This document shows, piece after piece, positions 31,051 to 40,131 of a stretch of 45,524 nucleotides of DNA. The notes beneath the pieces were generated by a model, which was not told the origin of the DNA, did not search any database, and saw only the letters and a program-made list of their open reading frames with translations. Numbering within the stretch: position 1 is the stretch's first letter; each line of letters opens with the position of its first letter. Source of the DNA: Antribacter soli. Lineage in GTDB: Bacteria > Actinomycetota > Actinomycetes > Actinomycetales > Cellulomonadaceae. The position numbers were made by a program, and so were the translations under genes. The stretch spans positions 1 through 45,524 of the forward strand of contig NZ_JAKGSG010000031.1 of assembly GCF_021568775.1 (NCBI RefSeq), read 5' to 3'.

Positions 31051-31068
31051 CGCGCCGCCGGCGGCGCG
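31051..31068. terminator. 18-base perfect palindrome between convergent genes
   Basis: CGCGCCGCCGGCGGCGCG is perfectly self-complementary and lies three bases beyond the stop of the allophanate hydrolase gene (minus strand) and 114 bases after the VanY stop. It probably ends the large nitrogen operon. There is no T-tract. The remaining gap (30938-31050) shows nothing else recognisable. Confidence 0.5.
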
Positions 31069-31071
31069 GGC

Positions 31072-32760
31072 TCAGGCCGGCGACGCCAGCCAGGCGCGCC
31101 AGCCGCCGTGCGCGCTGATGTCCGCCCCGGCGGCCGCCGCGTCCGCGGCGCACCCGAACCCCACGGCCCAGCGGCCGTCGTCGAGCTCGACCCGGCCGAG
31201 GTTCATCGGTGCAGGGAGCGCCGCGAGGAACCTGCCCAGCGCACCGGCCGAGAGCGCCCAGACCTCGCCGTCCACGGAGACACCGCCGGCGCCGACGCGC
31301 GTGAGCCCCGGCTTGGGCGGGATGGTGTCGAGCGCGGCGAGGGAGTACGCCGCGGCGGTCCGTGCCGGACCGAGCCAGCGCGCGCCGAGCGCGCGAAGCT
31401 CCCGCTCGAGCGGCTGCCCCGTGAGATGGGCACCGACCACGAGGAGCTCGACCGCCTCCACTCCCCCGTCGACGATCGAGGCGGGCCACGGGAGCGGCCG
31501 CTCCGGCAGCGGGCCGGTGCCGCCCGCGTACTCCTCCGGCGGCGGCGCGGGAAGCATGACCCGTCGTGCCAGGTCCAGCGCGACGGCATCGTGGAACGTC
31601 CGCGCGACCACGGTGACCCCGAACTGGGCGATCCCGGCCGGCCCCTCGTCGACCGTGCCCGACGGCACGGCGACCGCACACAGGTCGAAGAGGTTGCAGA
31701 AGTTGGTGTAGGTGCCGACCCGGGAGTTGGCGGCCACCGGCTCGGCGTCGACCTCGGCAACGGTCGGCTGGAAGGGGGCCGTCGGGACCAGCAGCGCGTC
31801 GAACCCATCGAGGAGACCGAGGCACTCGGCGCGCAGCACCTCGAGCCGGGCCAGGTCGCGAACCATGGCGGAGCCGCTGACCTCGCCCGCCCTGGCGATG
31901 ATGGCGCCGACCGTCGGGTCGACCTGCTCGGGGTGGGCGTCGACGAACTCACCGACCGCAGCGTGCCGCTCGGCGACCAGCCCGCCGTCGTAGAGCAGCC
32001 GGGCCGCGGCCAGGAAGGGGGCGAACGGGATCGCCTCGACGACGCACCCGTCCGATCGGAGCCGGTCGGCCGCCTCCTGGAAGGCCTCGGCCCAGGCGGG
32101 AGCCATCTCGGTCAGCCGGGCGGGGACCGCGACGCGGGCCGCGGCCGGCGCGGCGAGCGGGGCGTCGACGGGCCAGCGACGCGTGCCGGGGCCACCCGCC
32201 ATCGCCGCCATCGCGGCGTCGGCGGTGGCGAGGTCGCGGGCGAGGATCGTCACCGCGTCCCAGGACCGGCAGGCGGGGACGACGCCCTCCACCGACACCA
32301 CGCCGAGGGTCGGCTTGATACCGACGATCCCCTGGAAGGCGGCCGGCACCCGGCCCGAGCCCGCGGTGTCGGTGCCGATCGCGAGGTCGGCCGCGCCCAG
32401 CGCCACCGCGACCGCCGAGCCGGAGCTCGACCCGCCGGACACGTGCGTCTCGCGGCGGGCGTCCCGGACGCCCCCGTAGGGGCTGCGCTGACCGACGAGC
32501 CCGGTGGCGAACTGGTCCAGGTTCGTGACGCCCACCACGGTGGCGCCGGCGGCGCGGAGCCGGGCGACCGCCACAGCGTCGGTGCCGGCGGGCTCGGTGG
32601 CGTACGCCGGGCAGGCGGCTGTCGTCGGGAAGCCGGCCACGTCCACGTTGTTCTTCACCGCGAGCCGGAGGCCGGCCAGCGGCCCGGAGGACGCGGAGAG
32701 CTCCGCCTCCACCTCGGCGGCGTCGCGGAGCGCGATGAAGGCCTCTGGGCGGGCGCTCAC
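31072..32760 (-). CDS. atzF: Allophanate hydrolase
   Basis: A 562-residue amidase-signature enzyme that hydrolyses allophanate to ammonia and CO2. The Ser-cisSer-Lys triad is visible: Lys36 (AVKNN), Ser111 in SGGSSSGSA and nucleophile Ser135 in DTAGSGRVPA. After about residue 440 comes the C-terminal domain typical of allophanate hydrolases (LLVVGAHLTGQPLERELRALGA). The GTG start at 32760 overlaps the stop of the carboxylase gene as GTGA, so a much longer in-frame reading is rejected. It is the last gene of a five-step minus-strand series and completes nitrogen release in the pathway. Very well supported. Confidence 0.95.
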   Translation of the reverse strand: MSARPEAFIALRDAAEVEAELSASSGPLAGLRLAVKNNVDVAGFPTTAACPAYATEPAGTDAVAVARLRAAGATVVGVTNLDQFATGLVGQRSPYGGVRDARRETHVSGGSSSGSAVAVALGAADLAIGTDTAGSGRVPAAFQGIVGIKPTLGVVSVEGVVPACRSWDAVTILARDLATADAAMAAMAGGPGTRRWPVDAPLAAPAAARVAVPARLTEMAPAWAEAFQEAADRLRSDGCVVEAIPFAPFLAAARLLYDGGLVAERHAAVGEFVDAHPEQVDPTVGAIIARAGEVSGSAMVRDLARLEVLRAECLGLLDGFDALLVPTAPFQPTVAEVDAEPVAANSRVGTYTNFCNLFDLCAVAVPSGTVDEGPAGIAQFGVTVVARTFHDAVALDLARRVMLPAPPPEEYAGGTGPLPERPLPWPASIVDGGVEAVELLVVGAHLTGQPLERELRALGARWLGPARTAAAYSLAALDTIPPKPGLTRVGAGGVSVDGEVWALSAGALGRFLAALPAPMNLGRVELDDGRWAVGFGCAADAAAAGADISAHGGWRAWLASPA

Positions 32761-35700
32761 GAGGCCGGTCCCAGCACGACGAGGGCGTCGCCCGGCGCGA
32801 CCTGCACCCCGGGGCTCGCGGGCACGGCGGTGACCACGCCGGCGGACGGCGCGGCGAGGTACGTCTCCATCTTCATCGCCTCCAGCGCGACCAAGGTCTG
32901 TCCTTCCTCCACAAGGTCGCCCACGGCGACCTCCACCTTCCAGACGTTCGCGACGAAGGGCGCGTCCACGCGGGTGCCCCCCTCGGGCACCACCACGTCC
33001 TCCGGGCCGGCCACCTCGACCGTGAGCGCGGCTTCGGCGCGGTCGAACTCTCCGGCCTCCTCCCAGGCCTGGCGTTCCGCGTCGAACGCCGCCCCCTGCG
33101 TCGCCCGGAAGGCGGCGATCGACTCGGCGTTGTCGCGCAGGAACCCCTCGTGCTCGGCGAGCGAGAAGGCGCCCTCGGTGATGTCGAGGCTGGTGCGCCC
33201 GGCGGCGAGATCGGCGCGCAGGTCGAGGAGCTCCTCGGGCTCGACGGGGTACCAGCTGATCCGGTCGAAGAACCTCAGCAGCCACGGGTCCTGCCCACGA
33301 GCGGGGTGCGTGCGCCACACCTGGGTGGTGCGGCCGACGAACTGGTACCCGCCCGGCCCCTCCATGCCGTAGATGCACAGGTAGGCGCCGCCGATGCCGA
33401 CGGAGTTCTCCGCCGTCCAGGTGCGGGCGGGGTTGTACTTCGTCGTCAGGAGCCGGTGCCGCGGGTCGAGCGGGGTCGCCACGGGTGCCCCCAGGTAGAC
33501 GTCCCCGAGGCCCAGCACCAGGTACTCGGCGTCGAACACGGTCCGGTACACGTCGTCGACGGAGGCCAGTCCGTTGATCCGCCGGATGAACTCGATGTTC
33601 CATGGGCACCAGGGCGCGTCGTCCCGGACGCCGGCCATGTAGCGGGCGATCGCCTCGCGCGTGGCCGGGTCGTCCCAGCTCAGCGGCAGGCGCACCTGCC
33701 GGCTGGGGACCACCAGGCCGGTGGTGGGGGGCAGGTACGCCTCGGTCTCGGCGAGCAGGTCGAGCAGGACCCGCTGCGGCAGCACGTCGGTGTCCACGTG
33801 CACCTGCAGCGAGCGGATGCCGGGCGTGAGGTCGAGGACGCCGGGCAGGCCGCGCTCGGCCAGCGCGGTGTGGAGCGCGTGGACGCGGGCGCGCAGGGCG
33901 AGGTCGAGCACGATGTCGCCGTACTCCACGAGGACGGCGTCGTCGCCCTGGCGGCGGTAGGTGACCACGGGGTCGCCGTCGAGCCGGCGCAGCACGCCGT
34001 CGTCCCCGTCGCCGCCGGGCAGGTACGCCGGCAGGTCCAGCAGCCGCGGCGAGGCGGCGGCCTCGCCGCGTACCGGCGCGAACGAGACGGTGTCCCCCGG
34101 CCGGAGCTGACCCAGCTTCCAGCGGTCCGCGGACACCACGGTGACAGGGCAGACGAAGCCGCCGAGGCTCGGCCCGTCGGGCCCCAGGAGGATCGGGGTG
34201 TCGCCGGTGAAGTCCAGGGCTCCGACGGAGTACGCCGTGTCGTGGATGTTCGAGGGGTGCAGCCCCGCCTCCCCGCCGTCACGGCGGGCCCACACGGGCT
34301 TGGGGCCCACGAGCCGGACACCGGTGCGGGCGGAGTTGAAGTGCACCTCGTAGGGGGTGGCGTAGAGCTGCTCGACGTCGGCGCGGGTGAAGAACTCCGG
34401 CGCCGCGTGCGGTCCCTCGGTCACCGTGAGGTCCCAGTGGCTGCCGAACGTCGGCCGGCGAACCTCGGGCACGGGGGCCGTGGCCAGTCCGGCCGGCGCC
34501 GGCAGGGTGCGCAGCACGTCGCCGGGCCGCAGCGCACGCCCGCCGTGGCCACCGAACCGGCCCAGGGTGAACGTGGCGGCGCTGCCGAGATACTCGGGGA
34601 CGTCCAGGCCTCCGGCGAAGGCCACGTAGGTGCGCAGGCCCGCCGCCGCGTCGCCGATGTCGAGCGTCGCGCCGGCCGGCACGAGCACCGGCTCCCACTG
34701 CGGCACGTCGACACCGTCGACGGTCACTCGCGCCGGAGCCCCGGCGACGCACACCTGCGTGTCGTGGGTGACGATCAGCGCCGGTCCCGAGGCGGTGCAC
34801 TCCAGGCCGGCGGCGTTCTCCTCGTTGCCGAGCGCGAGGTTGGCCAGCCGCAGGGACCGGTCGTCCATTGCTCCGCTCGGGGGTACGCCGACCTGCCAGT
34901 AGCCGACCCGGCCGTCGGCGTCCTGCACCGTGGTCATGAGGCCGGCGCGGGTGATCGCGATGCGTGGCTCCGGGTCGCCCACCCCCGCGAGGGTGCCGGT
35001 CGTGTGCAGGGCGGTACGGAAGCCGGGCAGGTCGACCGCTGCCCGCAGCATCCCGAGGTTCACCTCGATGCCGTCGACCCGCGTGCGGTCGAGGGCTCGC
35101 CGCAGCAGGTCCAGGGCCGTGTCGCGGTCCTCGGCCGTGGCGATGACCTTGGCGAGCATCGGGTCGTAGGCGGTCGTGACCTCGGTGCCCGTCACCGCCC
35201 AGGCGTCGACGCGGATGCCGTCGCCCTCGGGGAGCTCCACGCGGGTGAGGGTGCCGGCGCTGGGCCGGAAGTCCGCCGCCGGGTCCTCGGCGTAGACCCG
35301 GGCCTCGACGGCGTGCCCGCGGACCGGGACCGTCCCGGCTTCCCGGTAGCCGGAGAGGAAGGCGTCGTCGCCACCGGCGAGCCGGAGCATCCAGGCGACG
35401 AGATCCACGCCGGTCACCTGCTCGGTGACCGGGTGCTCGACCTGGAGGCGCGTGTTGACCTCCAGGAAGGAGGCCTCCTCGCGCGCGGCGTCGTAGACGA
35501 ACTCCACCGTGCCGGCGGAGCGGTAGCCGATCGAGGCGGCCAGGTCGCGCGAGGCCCGGTGGAGCCGCTCGCGGACATGGTCGGGCAGGGCAGGCGCGGG
35601 CGCCTCCTCCACCACCTTCTGGTTGCGCCGCTGCAGGGAGCAGTCGCGGTCGCCCAGAGAGACCACTCCTCCGGCGCCGTCGCCGAAGACCTGCACCTCG

Positions 35701-36347
35701 ACGTGTCGCGCCCGCTCCACGTACCGCTCCGCGAAGACCCCGCCCGAGCCGAAGCTGCGCAGCGCCAGCCCCGCGACCCGGTCGAACGCCTCGCGCAGCT
35801 CGTCGTCGTCGCGGCAGACGGTCATGCCGATCCCGCCGCCGCCGGCGGTGGCCTTGAGCATGACCGGGTAGCCGATCCGCTCGACCTCGGCCACGGCGTG
35901 GTCGGCATCGGCGAGCAGCCCCGTGCCGGGGAACACCGGTACGCCGGCTGCGACCGCGGCCGCACGGGCGGAGTGCTTGTCGCCGAAGATCCGCAGCTGC
36001 TCGGGGGTCGGGCCGACGAACACCATGCCGGCGCCCTCGACCGCGAGCGCGAAGTCGGCGTCCTCGGCCAGGAAGCCGTAGCCAGGATGCACCGCGTCCG
36101 CCCCGGTGGTCTTGGCGGCGCGCAGCATCTCCTCGACGTTCAGGTACGACTCGGCCGGCGGAGTGGGACCGAGGAGCACGGCGTCGTCGGCCAGGTGGAC
36201 GTGCGCGGCCCCGCGGTCCGCCTCCGAGAACACCGCGACGGTGCGCAGACCCAGGTCGTGCGCGGTGCGGATGATCCGGCAGGCGATCTCCCCGCGGTTC
36301 GCGACGAGCAGGGTGCGGATCGGACGGGCAGCGGTACGGTCAGGCAC
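32757..36347 (-). CDS. Urea/guanidine carboxylase, biotin-dependent
   Basis: A 1196-residue multifunctional enzyme with the normal architecture of the urea carboxylase family. It has a biotin carboxylase domain from LVANRGEIACRI to about residue 450, with the ATP-grasp KATAGGGGIGM and EVNTRLQVEHPVTEQ. The carboxyltransferase region (about 475-1080) has GLMTTVQDADGRVGYWQVGVPPSGAMD and NPARTWTAENSVGIGGAYLCIYGMEGPGGYQFVGR-type blocks. Biotinylated Lys1159 lies in EAMKMET. Many members once called urea carboxylase have been shown to prefer guanidine, particularly when adjacent to DUF1989 genes as here. Product is allophanate from urea, or carboxyguanidine from guanidine. GTG 36347 is chosen because it begins the conserved core and overlaps the upstream stop by eight bases. 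Which substrate is used cannot be settled by eye. Confidence 0.92.
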   Translation of the reverse strand: MPDRTAARPIRTLLVANRGEIACRIIRTAHDLGLRTVAVFSEADRGAAHVHLADDAVLLGPTPPAESYLNVEEMLRAAKTTGADAVHPGYGFLAEDADFALAVEGAGMVFVGPTPEQLRIFGDKHSARAAAVAAGVPVFPGTGLLADADHAVAEVERIGYPVMLKATAGGGGIGMTVCRDDDELREAFDRVAGLALRSFGSGGVFAERYVERARHVEVQVFGDGAGGVVSLGDRDCSLQRRNQKVVEEAPAPALPDHVRERLHRASRDLAASIGYRSAGTVEFVYDAAREEASFLEVNTRLQVEHPVTEQVTGVDLVAWMLRLAGGDDAFLSGYREAGTVPVRGHAVEARVYAEDPAADFRPSAGTLTRVELPEGDGIRVDAWAVTGTEVTTAYDPMLAKVIATAEDRDTALDLLRRALDRTRVDGIEVNLGMLRAAVDLPGFRTALHTTGTLAGVGDPEPRIAITRAGLMTTVQDADGRVGYWQVGVPPSGAMDDRSLRLANLALGNEENAAGLECTASGPALIVTHDTQVCVAGAPARVTVDGVDVPQWEPVLVPAGATLDIGDAAAGLRTYVAFAGGLDVPEYLGSAATFTLGRFGGHGGRALRPGDVLRTLPAPAGLATAPVPEVRRPTFGSHWDLTVTEGPHAAPEFFTRADVEQLYATPYEVHFNSARTGVRLVGPKPVWARRDGGEAGLHPSNIHDTAYSVGALDFTGDTPILLGPDGPSLGGFVCPVTVVSADRWKLGQLRPGDTVSFAPVRGEAAASPRLLDLPAYLPGGDGDDGVLRRLDGDPVVTYRRQGDDAVLVEYGDIVLDLALRARVHALHTALAERGLPGVLDLTPGIRSLQVHVDTDVLPQRVLLDLLAETEAYLPPTTGLVVPSRQVRLPLSWDDPATREAIARYMAGVRDDAPWCPWNIEFIRRINGLASVDDVYRTVFDAEYLVLGLGDVYLGAPVATPLDPRHRLLTTKYNPARTWTAENSVGIGGAYLCIYGMEGPGGYQFVGRTTQVWRTHPARGQDPWLLRFFDRISWYPVEPEELLDLRADLAAGRTSLDITEGAFSLAEHEGFLRDNAESIAAFRATQGAAFDAERQAWEEAGEFDRAEAALTVEVAGPEDVVVPEGGTRVDAPFVANVWKVEVAVGDLVEEGQTLVALEAMKMETYLAAPSAGVVTAVPASPGVQVAPGDALVVLGPAS

Positions 36348-36987
36348 CGGCGTACACCACCATCTCCGCGCGGCTGGGGTCGAAGCCGTTGCACGGGTTG
36401 TTGATCTGCGGGCAGTTCGAGACGACGACGAGGGTGTCCTTCTCGGCGCGCAGCGACAACGACAGGCCGGGAGCGGAGATGCCGTCCACGATGCCGAGGG
36501 CACCGTCCGGGTCGACCGGGACGTTCATGAACCAGTTGACGTTGGAGACCTGGTCGCGCTTGCCCATGCCGTACCTGCTGAGCTCGCGCAGGAAGTTGTC
36601 GGCGCACGCGTGCTGGGCGTAGGTGTGGTGGCCGTAGCGCAGGGTGTTGGACTCGCGGGAGCAGGCGCCGCCGAGGGTGTCGTGCCTGCCCACCTCGTCG
36701 GCCACGACCGTGAGCAGCGGCTCGTACTCGTTGTCACGGAGCACGCTGCCGGTGGTGAGGAAGACCGTCTCCTGCGCCTGGATGGTGGCCTGGGCACTGT
36801 AGGCGCGGGCGGTGTCCTGGGCGTCGTACGCCAGGAAGTCGACCGCCTGGTTGCCGTCGAGGTCGACGATCGTCAGCACCTGGCCCTTCACCAGCACCCT
36901 CGACCAGGGCGCCCGGGCGGCCACGGTCTCGCGGTGGATCTCGGGCCCGAACGCGGCCTGGGCCTGGGTGGTCTCGGCGGTGGTCAT
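36340..36987 (-). CDS. DUF1989 urea carboxylase-associated protein (carboxyguanidine deiminase-type subunit)
   Basis: A 215-residue protein of the DUF1989 family. Visible blocks are LVKGQVLTIVDLDGNQAVDFLAYDA, GGACSRESNTLRYGHHT, NVNWFMNVPVDPDGALGI and a final VVVSNCPQINNPCNGFDP; the conserved Cys and His residues suggest metal binding. Paired DUF1989 proteins beside carboxylases of this class have been described as the two subunits of carboxyguanidine deiminase, which turns carboxyguanidine into allophanate. The ATG at 36987 overlaps the upstream gene stop as ATGA, so the two subunits are coupled. Family is certain; deiminase role is inferred from the literature on this gene pair. Confidence 0.9.
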   Translation of the reverse strand: MTTAETTQAQAAFGPEIHRETVAARAPWSRVLVKGQVLTIVDLDGNQAVDFLAYDAQDTARAYSAQATIQAQETVFLTTGSVLRDNEYEPLLTVVADEVGRHDTLGGACSRESNTLRYGHHTYAQHACADNFLRELSRYGMGKRDQVSNVNWFMNVPVDPDGALGIVDGISAPGLSLSLRAEKDTLVVVSNCPQINNPCNGFDPSRAEMVVYAGA

Positions 36988-37826
36988 CGCAGTCCACGTC
37001 CCTTCCGGTGGTCGTCGGTGTTCTCGAAGGCACGGTGCCCCTCCGGCGTCGCGCTCCACACCGGATCCGCGGGGGTGGTGACGCGGTCGCGCCACGCGAG
37101 GATCTCCAGCGGCGTGGAGGTGTAGCCGGGCCGCGGGTCGAGCGGGTGCGCGGCATTGGCGAGGAGCACGACGACGGGCAGCTCGGTGCGCAGGGTGACG
37201 CTCGCCCCCGGTCCGGCCGACCCCTCCCACTGCGGGCGGCCGTCGGAGTCGACGCGGATGCCCTGGAAGAAGGAGACCGACGGCGGGATGTCGCGACGGC
37301 CGAGGCCGTTCTTGGCGGCCCCCAGTGCGAGCAGCTCGCGGCCGGCGGGGCTGGGCCCCTCGGGCGCGCCGTCGCCGTAGCGCTCCTCGTTGCGCGCGCG
37401 GGACGAGGTGCCGTAGAGCGTGTCGTGGTGACCGGAGGTGTCCTCGAGGACGGTGGCGAGCACCCGGGCCTGGTCGCTGAGGAGCAGATAGCCCCCTCCC
37501 GCGTAGACCTGCCACTGGACCTTGACGGTGTCCGCGACGTTGAGCCGTTCCCAGGGCATGTCCGCGTGGTAGAGCACGAGCGACGCGCAGGCGTCGCCCT
37601 CCACGTCGGTCAGCCGGATGGTCGTGCCCGGCGCGAGCACGCGGTGCGCGTAGCCGCCGCCCGGGATGCGGTCGGCCCAGACGACGTCGTCGGCGTCGAC
37701 GCCGGCCGGTGGCTCGGCCCAGCGCGAGGCGGGCACCGTCGGGGCGGCGTACACGACCGTGCCCGCCTGCGCCCGGGCATGCGCCTTGGCACCGGCGGTG
37801 GTCGAGGTCTCCTGTGCGGTGGTCAC
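36984..37826 (-). CDS. DUF1989 urea carboxylase-associated protein, larger subunit
   Basis: A 280-residue DUF1989 protein, paralogous to its downstream neighbour. The N-terminal 40 residues are Ala/Thr-rich. The core has VLAPGTTIRLTDVEGDACASLVLYHAD, YGTSSRARNEERYGDG and a C-terminal LLANAAHPLDPRPGYTSTPLEILAW. With its partner it probably forms the carboxyguanidine deiminase complex. First gene of the operon; GTG start at 37826 with a strong AAGGAGGAG Shine-Dalgarno. A TetR-type operator lies 18-37 bases upstream of the start (37844-37863), so the whole operon is expected to respond to the adjacent TetR protein. Confidence 0.88.
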   Translation of the reverse strand: MTTAQETSTTAGAKAHARAQAGTVVYAAPTVPASRWAEPPAGVDADDVVWADRIPGGGYAHRVLAPGTTIRLTDVEGDACASLVLYHADMPWERLNVADTVKVQWQVYAGGGYLLLSDQARVLATVLEDTSGHHDTLYGTSSRARNEERYGDGAPEGPSPAGRELLALGAAKNGLGRRDIPPSVSFFQGIRVDSDGRPQWEGSAGPGASVTLRTELPVVVLLANAAHPLDPRPGYTSTPLEILAWRDRVTTPADPVWSATPEGHRAFENTDDHRKGRGLR

Positions 37827-37843
37827 GGCTCCTCCTTCAGGAT

Positions 37844-37863
37844 TTTCTGTCGATCAACAGAAA
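37844..37863. promoter_or_regulatory. Operator 1 for the neighbouring TetR regulator
   Basis: TTTCTGTCGATCAACAGAAA is a 20-bp near-perfect palindrome (9 of 10 base pairs). It lies just before the DUF1989-carboxylase operon and about 110 bases before the divergent tetR gene. The site at 40132-40151 before the symporter matches it at 16 of 20 positions. Repression of both transcripts by the TetR protein is inferred. Confidence 0.78.
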
Positions 37864-37973
37864 TTCAACGAGGGTCGACGACATCCGGTGTCTCGACCAG
37901 GTAAATCTTGTGTAAACCGGTGCACCCCGAGGATCCGCAGCCCCTCCTCAGGGCGGCTGTTAGATTCAGCGGC

Positions 37974-38573
37974 ATGGCTGCGCGTGGACGACCCCGGGCC
38001 TCGGGCCCCTCGACCTCGGGGCTCACCACCGAGCAGGACATCCTGGTGGCCGCCGGCCGGCTCTTCTGCACCGAGGGCTACGGCAGCACGAGCACCTACG
38101 CGATCGCACGTGCCGCCGGCATCTCCCAGGCCACGATGTACCACTACTTCGCGGGCAAGCACGAGATCCTCCTCGCCCTCCTGCTCGAGACGGTGCGCCC
38201 GTCCGTGGAGTACGCCGAGCAGCTGGCCGCCAGCCCGGAGCCGCCGACGGACCGGTTGCGCAAGCTGGTGGCGTACGACGCCCGGCTCCTCGCGTCCGGC
38301 GAGGAGAACCTCGGCTCGCTCTACCTGCTTCCCGAGCTCGGCGACGAGCGCTTCGCCCCCTTTCACGCAGAGCGGCAGCGCCTCTTCGAGACCTACCGGG
38401 AGCTGGTCGCGGCCTGCCAGGGCTCCAGCCTGGAGGACGCACACCCGGCCGCCAGCCTCGTGCTGGGGCTGGTGGAGAGCCTCATCCTGCGGCGCCGCAA
38501 CGAACCGCACATGCTGGAGGACGACATCGCGACCAGGATCGCCGATGCCGCCCTCCGCATCGTGCAGGCCTGA
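37974..38573 (+). CDS. TetR-family transcriptional regulator
   Basis: A 199-residue regulator with an N-terminal TetR helix-turn-helix: AAGRLFCTEGYGSTSTYAIARAAGISQATMYHYFAGKHEI (about residues 25-64 in blocks). The rest is a helical ligand-binding and dimerisation domain. The ATG at 37974 is preferred over an upstream ATG at 37908, because a TAGATT -10 (37961-37966, extended by TG) lies seven bases before it and no Shine-Dalgarno is seen, which indicates a leaderless transcript. The gene is bracketed by its two presumed operators (37844-37863 and 40132-40151) and by the nitrogen operon and symporter, so urea, guanidine or a derivative may be its inducer. Ligand is inferred only from context. 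Confidence 0.9.
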   Translation: MAARGRPRASGPSTSGLTTEQDILVAAGRLFCTEGYGSTSTYAIARAAGISQATMYHYFAGKHEILLALLLETVRPSVEYAEQLAASPEPPTDRLRKLVAYDARLLASGEENLGSLYLLPELGDERFAPFHAERQRLFETYRELVAACQGSSLEDAHPAASLVLGLVESLILRRRNEPHMLEDDIATRIADAALRIVQA

Positions 38574-38602
38574 GCCCGCCCGTCAGCCGGGCATGACCCG
38601 GT

Positions 38603-40099
38603 TCAGCCGACCTCGAGCTCGGGCTCGAGGACCTCCGTCCGGTCGAGGAGGGCGAGATCGGCCTCCTCGCTCTCGTGCGGGCGGGTCACCAGGGCCGTGA
38701 GGACGAAGGCGACGATGCCGGCCGCAGCGGCCACCAGCGTCGCCCAGCCGTCGAACCCGGCCCCGAAGACCTGGTTGTCGAAGTAGAGCAGGTCGTTGGG
38801 GATGCCGTACAGCGTCGGGGTGAGCACCAGGAAGACGAGCCGGACCACAAGACCGACCCCGGTGCCGACGAGCGCGGCGGTGGAGGTCGCGCCCCGCCAG
38901 AACAGGCCGAGCAGGAACGGCGCGACGAGGCAGGCCAGCATCAGGTCGAAGGCCAGGGTGAGCAGGATCCCGGTCTGGCTGACGCGCACGGCCAGGAAGG
39001 CACCGATGACCACGACCGGGAGCATCGCGACGCGCGTCCAGCGCAGGAGCGGGTCGTGGTGGCCGGGCGCCACCTCGCGCTTCACGCCGGCGATGTTGCG
39101 CACCGCCACGGCGGAGGTGGCCAGGATGGCGCCGGAGGCGGTGGAGAACGAGGCGGCCACGATGCCGGACAGGACCAGGACGGCCACGAGGGCGGGCGCG
39201 TAGCCGTCGAGCAGCTGGAAGATGACGGGACCGTCGTCGAGCACGAGCCCGAGCTGCGAGGAGGCGGTCAGGGCGATGAGTGACCAGGCGACACCGATCA
39301 CGGTGGTCGCGCCCGCACCGATGAAGCAGGCCCGCTGGGCCGCCTGCGGCGTGCGCGCAGCGAAGATCCGCTGCATGAAGTCGATGGCGACCAGGTCGCC
39401 CACTCCCAGGGACACGAGCGTCGCCCAGTTGATCGGCGCGCCCTGGCCGGGGTCGGTCAGCTGGCCGAGGTCGAAGGGACCGAGCCCGGCCGGGATGTGA
39501 ATGCCGTAGGTGCCGGCCACCCAGACGAAGAGCACGAGCGTGGCAACCACGGTGATGGCGGCCTGGATCACGGCCGCGTACGCGTCGGAGAAGAGCCCGC
39601 CACCGATCGTGTAGGCAAGGATCAGCGCCACGGCGAGGACGACCCCGACGGCGTACGGCATACCGGTGAAGTACTCCACCAGGAAGCCCATCCCGACCAG
39701 GTTGCCCGCCAGCAGGATGGTGAACGCGAAGACCATGAGCAGCGAGGCCGTGACCTCGACGCGGCGGTTGTAGCGGCGGGCGAAGAAGTCACCCAGGGTG
39801 AACAGGCCCATGCGGTTCATCGGCTTGGCGAGGAAGAGACCGGTGATGGTGAGACAGATCGCCAGGCCGATCGCGAGGGAGGCGCCGGCCCAGAAGCCGT
39901 ACGCCGAGGAGAGGTCGGTGTTGCCGACGGTGGCATTGCTGTCCACCGCCGCGGTGGTGAGGGCGACGGCGACGAGAGGAACGCCGAGCTGCCGGCCGGC
40001 CACGAGGTAGTTGGCACTGTCTCCATCGATCTTGCGGGCCACCGCGATGCCGACGGCGAGCACCAGCGCGACGGAGAGCGCGACTCCGGTGATGATCAT
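38603..40099 (-). CDS. Sodium:solute symporter (SSS family)
   Basis: A 498-residue, roughly 13-helix transporter of the sodium:solute symporter family. Typical features are DSANYLVAGRQLGVPLVAVALTTAAVD near the N-terminus and the LGDFFARRYNRR loop. Also present are GGLFSDAYAAVIQAAI and SGIVAASFSTASGAILATSAVAVRNI, the latter resembling the family's sodium-site helix. The ATG at 40099 has CAGGAG eight bases upstream; the longer frame from 40174 would run through the operator and is rejected. It converges with tetR and shares its operator with the carboxylase operon, so it most likely imports the same substrate (urea or guanidine). Urea carriers of this family are known; specificity here is inferred. 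Confidence 0.9.
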   Translation of the reverse strand: MIITGVALSVALVLAVGIAVARKIDGDSANYLVAGRQLGVPLVAVALTTAAVDSNATVGNTDLSSAYGFWAGASLAIGLAICLTITGLFLAKPMNRMGLFTLGDFFARRYNRRVEVTASLLMVFAFTILLAGNLVGMGFLVEYFTGMPYAVGVVLAVALILAYTIGGGLFSDAYAAVIQAAITVVATLVLFVWVAGTYGIHIPAGLGPFDLGQLTDPGQGAPINWATLVSLGVGDLVAIDFMQRIFAARTPQAAQRACFIGAGATTVIGVAWSLIALTASSQLGLVLDDGPVIFQLLDGYAPALVAVLVLSGIVAASFSTASGAILATSAVAVRNIAGVKREVAPGHHDPLLRWTRVAMLPVVVIGAFLAVRVSQTGILLTLAFDLMLACLVAPFLLGLFWRGATSTAALVGTGVGLVVRLVFLVLTPTLYGIPNDLLYFDNQVFGAGFDGWATLVAAAAGIVAFVLTALVTRPHESEEADLALLDRTEVLEPELEVG

Positions 40100-40131
40100 G
40101 AGGGCTCCTGGGGTCGGTACTGCCGGCCGCA

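Noticed and set aside
33150-36404. A 1084-codon plus-strand frame across the carboxylase gene
   Set aside because: Shadow frame; the opposite strand encodes the complete biotin carboxylase/carboxyltransferase with operon overlaps.
37827-37973. Guanidine-I (ykkC) riboswitch before the DUF1989-carboxylase operon
   Set aside because: The operator lies only 18 bases from the GTG start and no ykkC consensus is seen, leaving no room for the aptamer.
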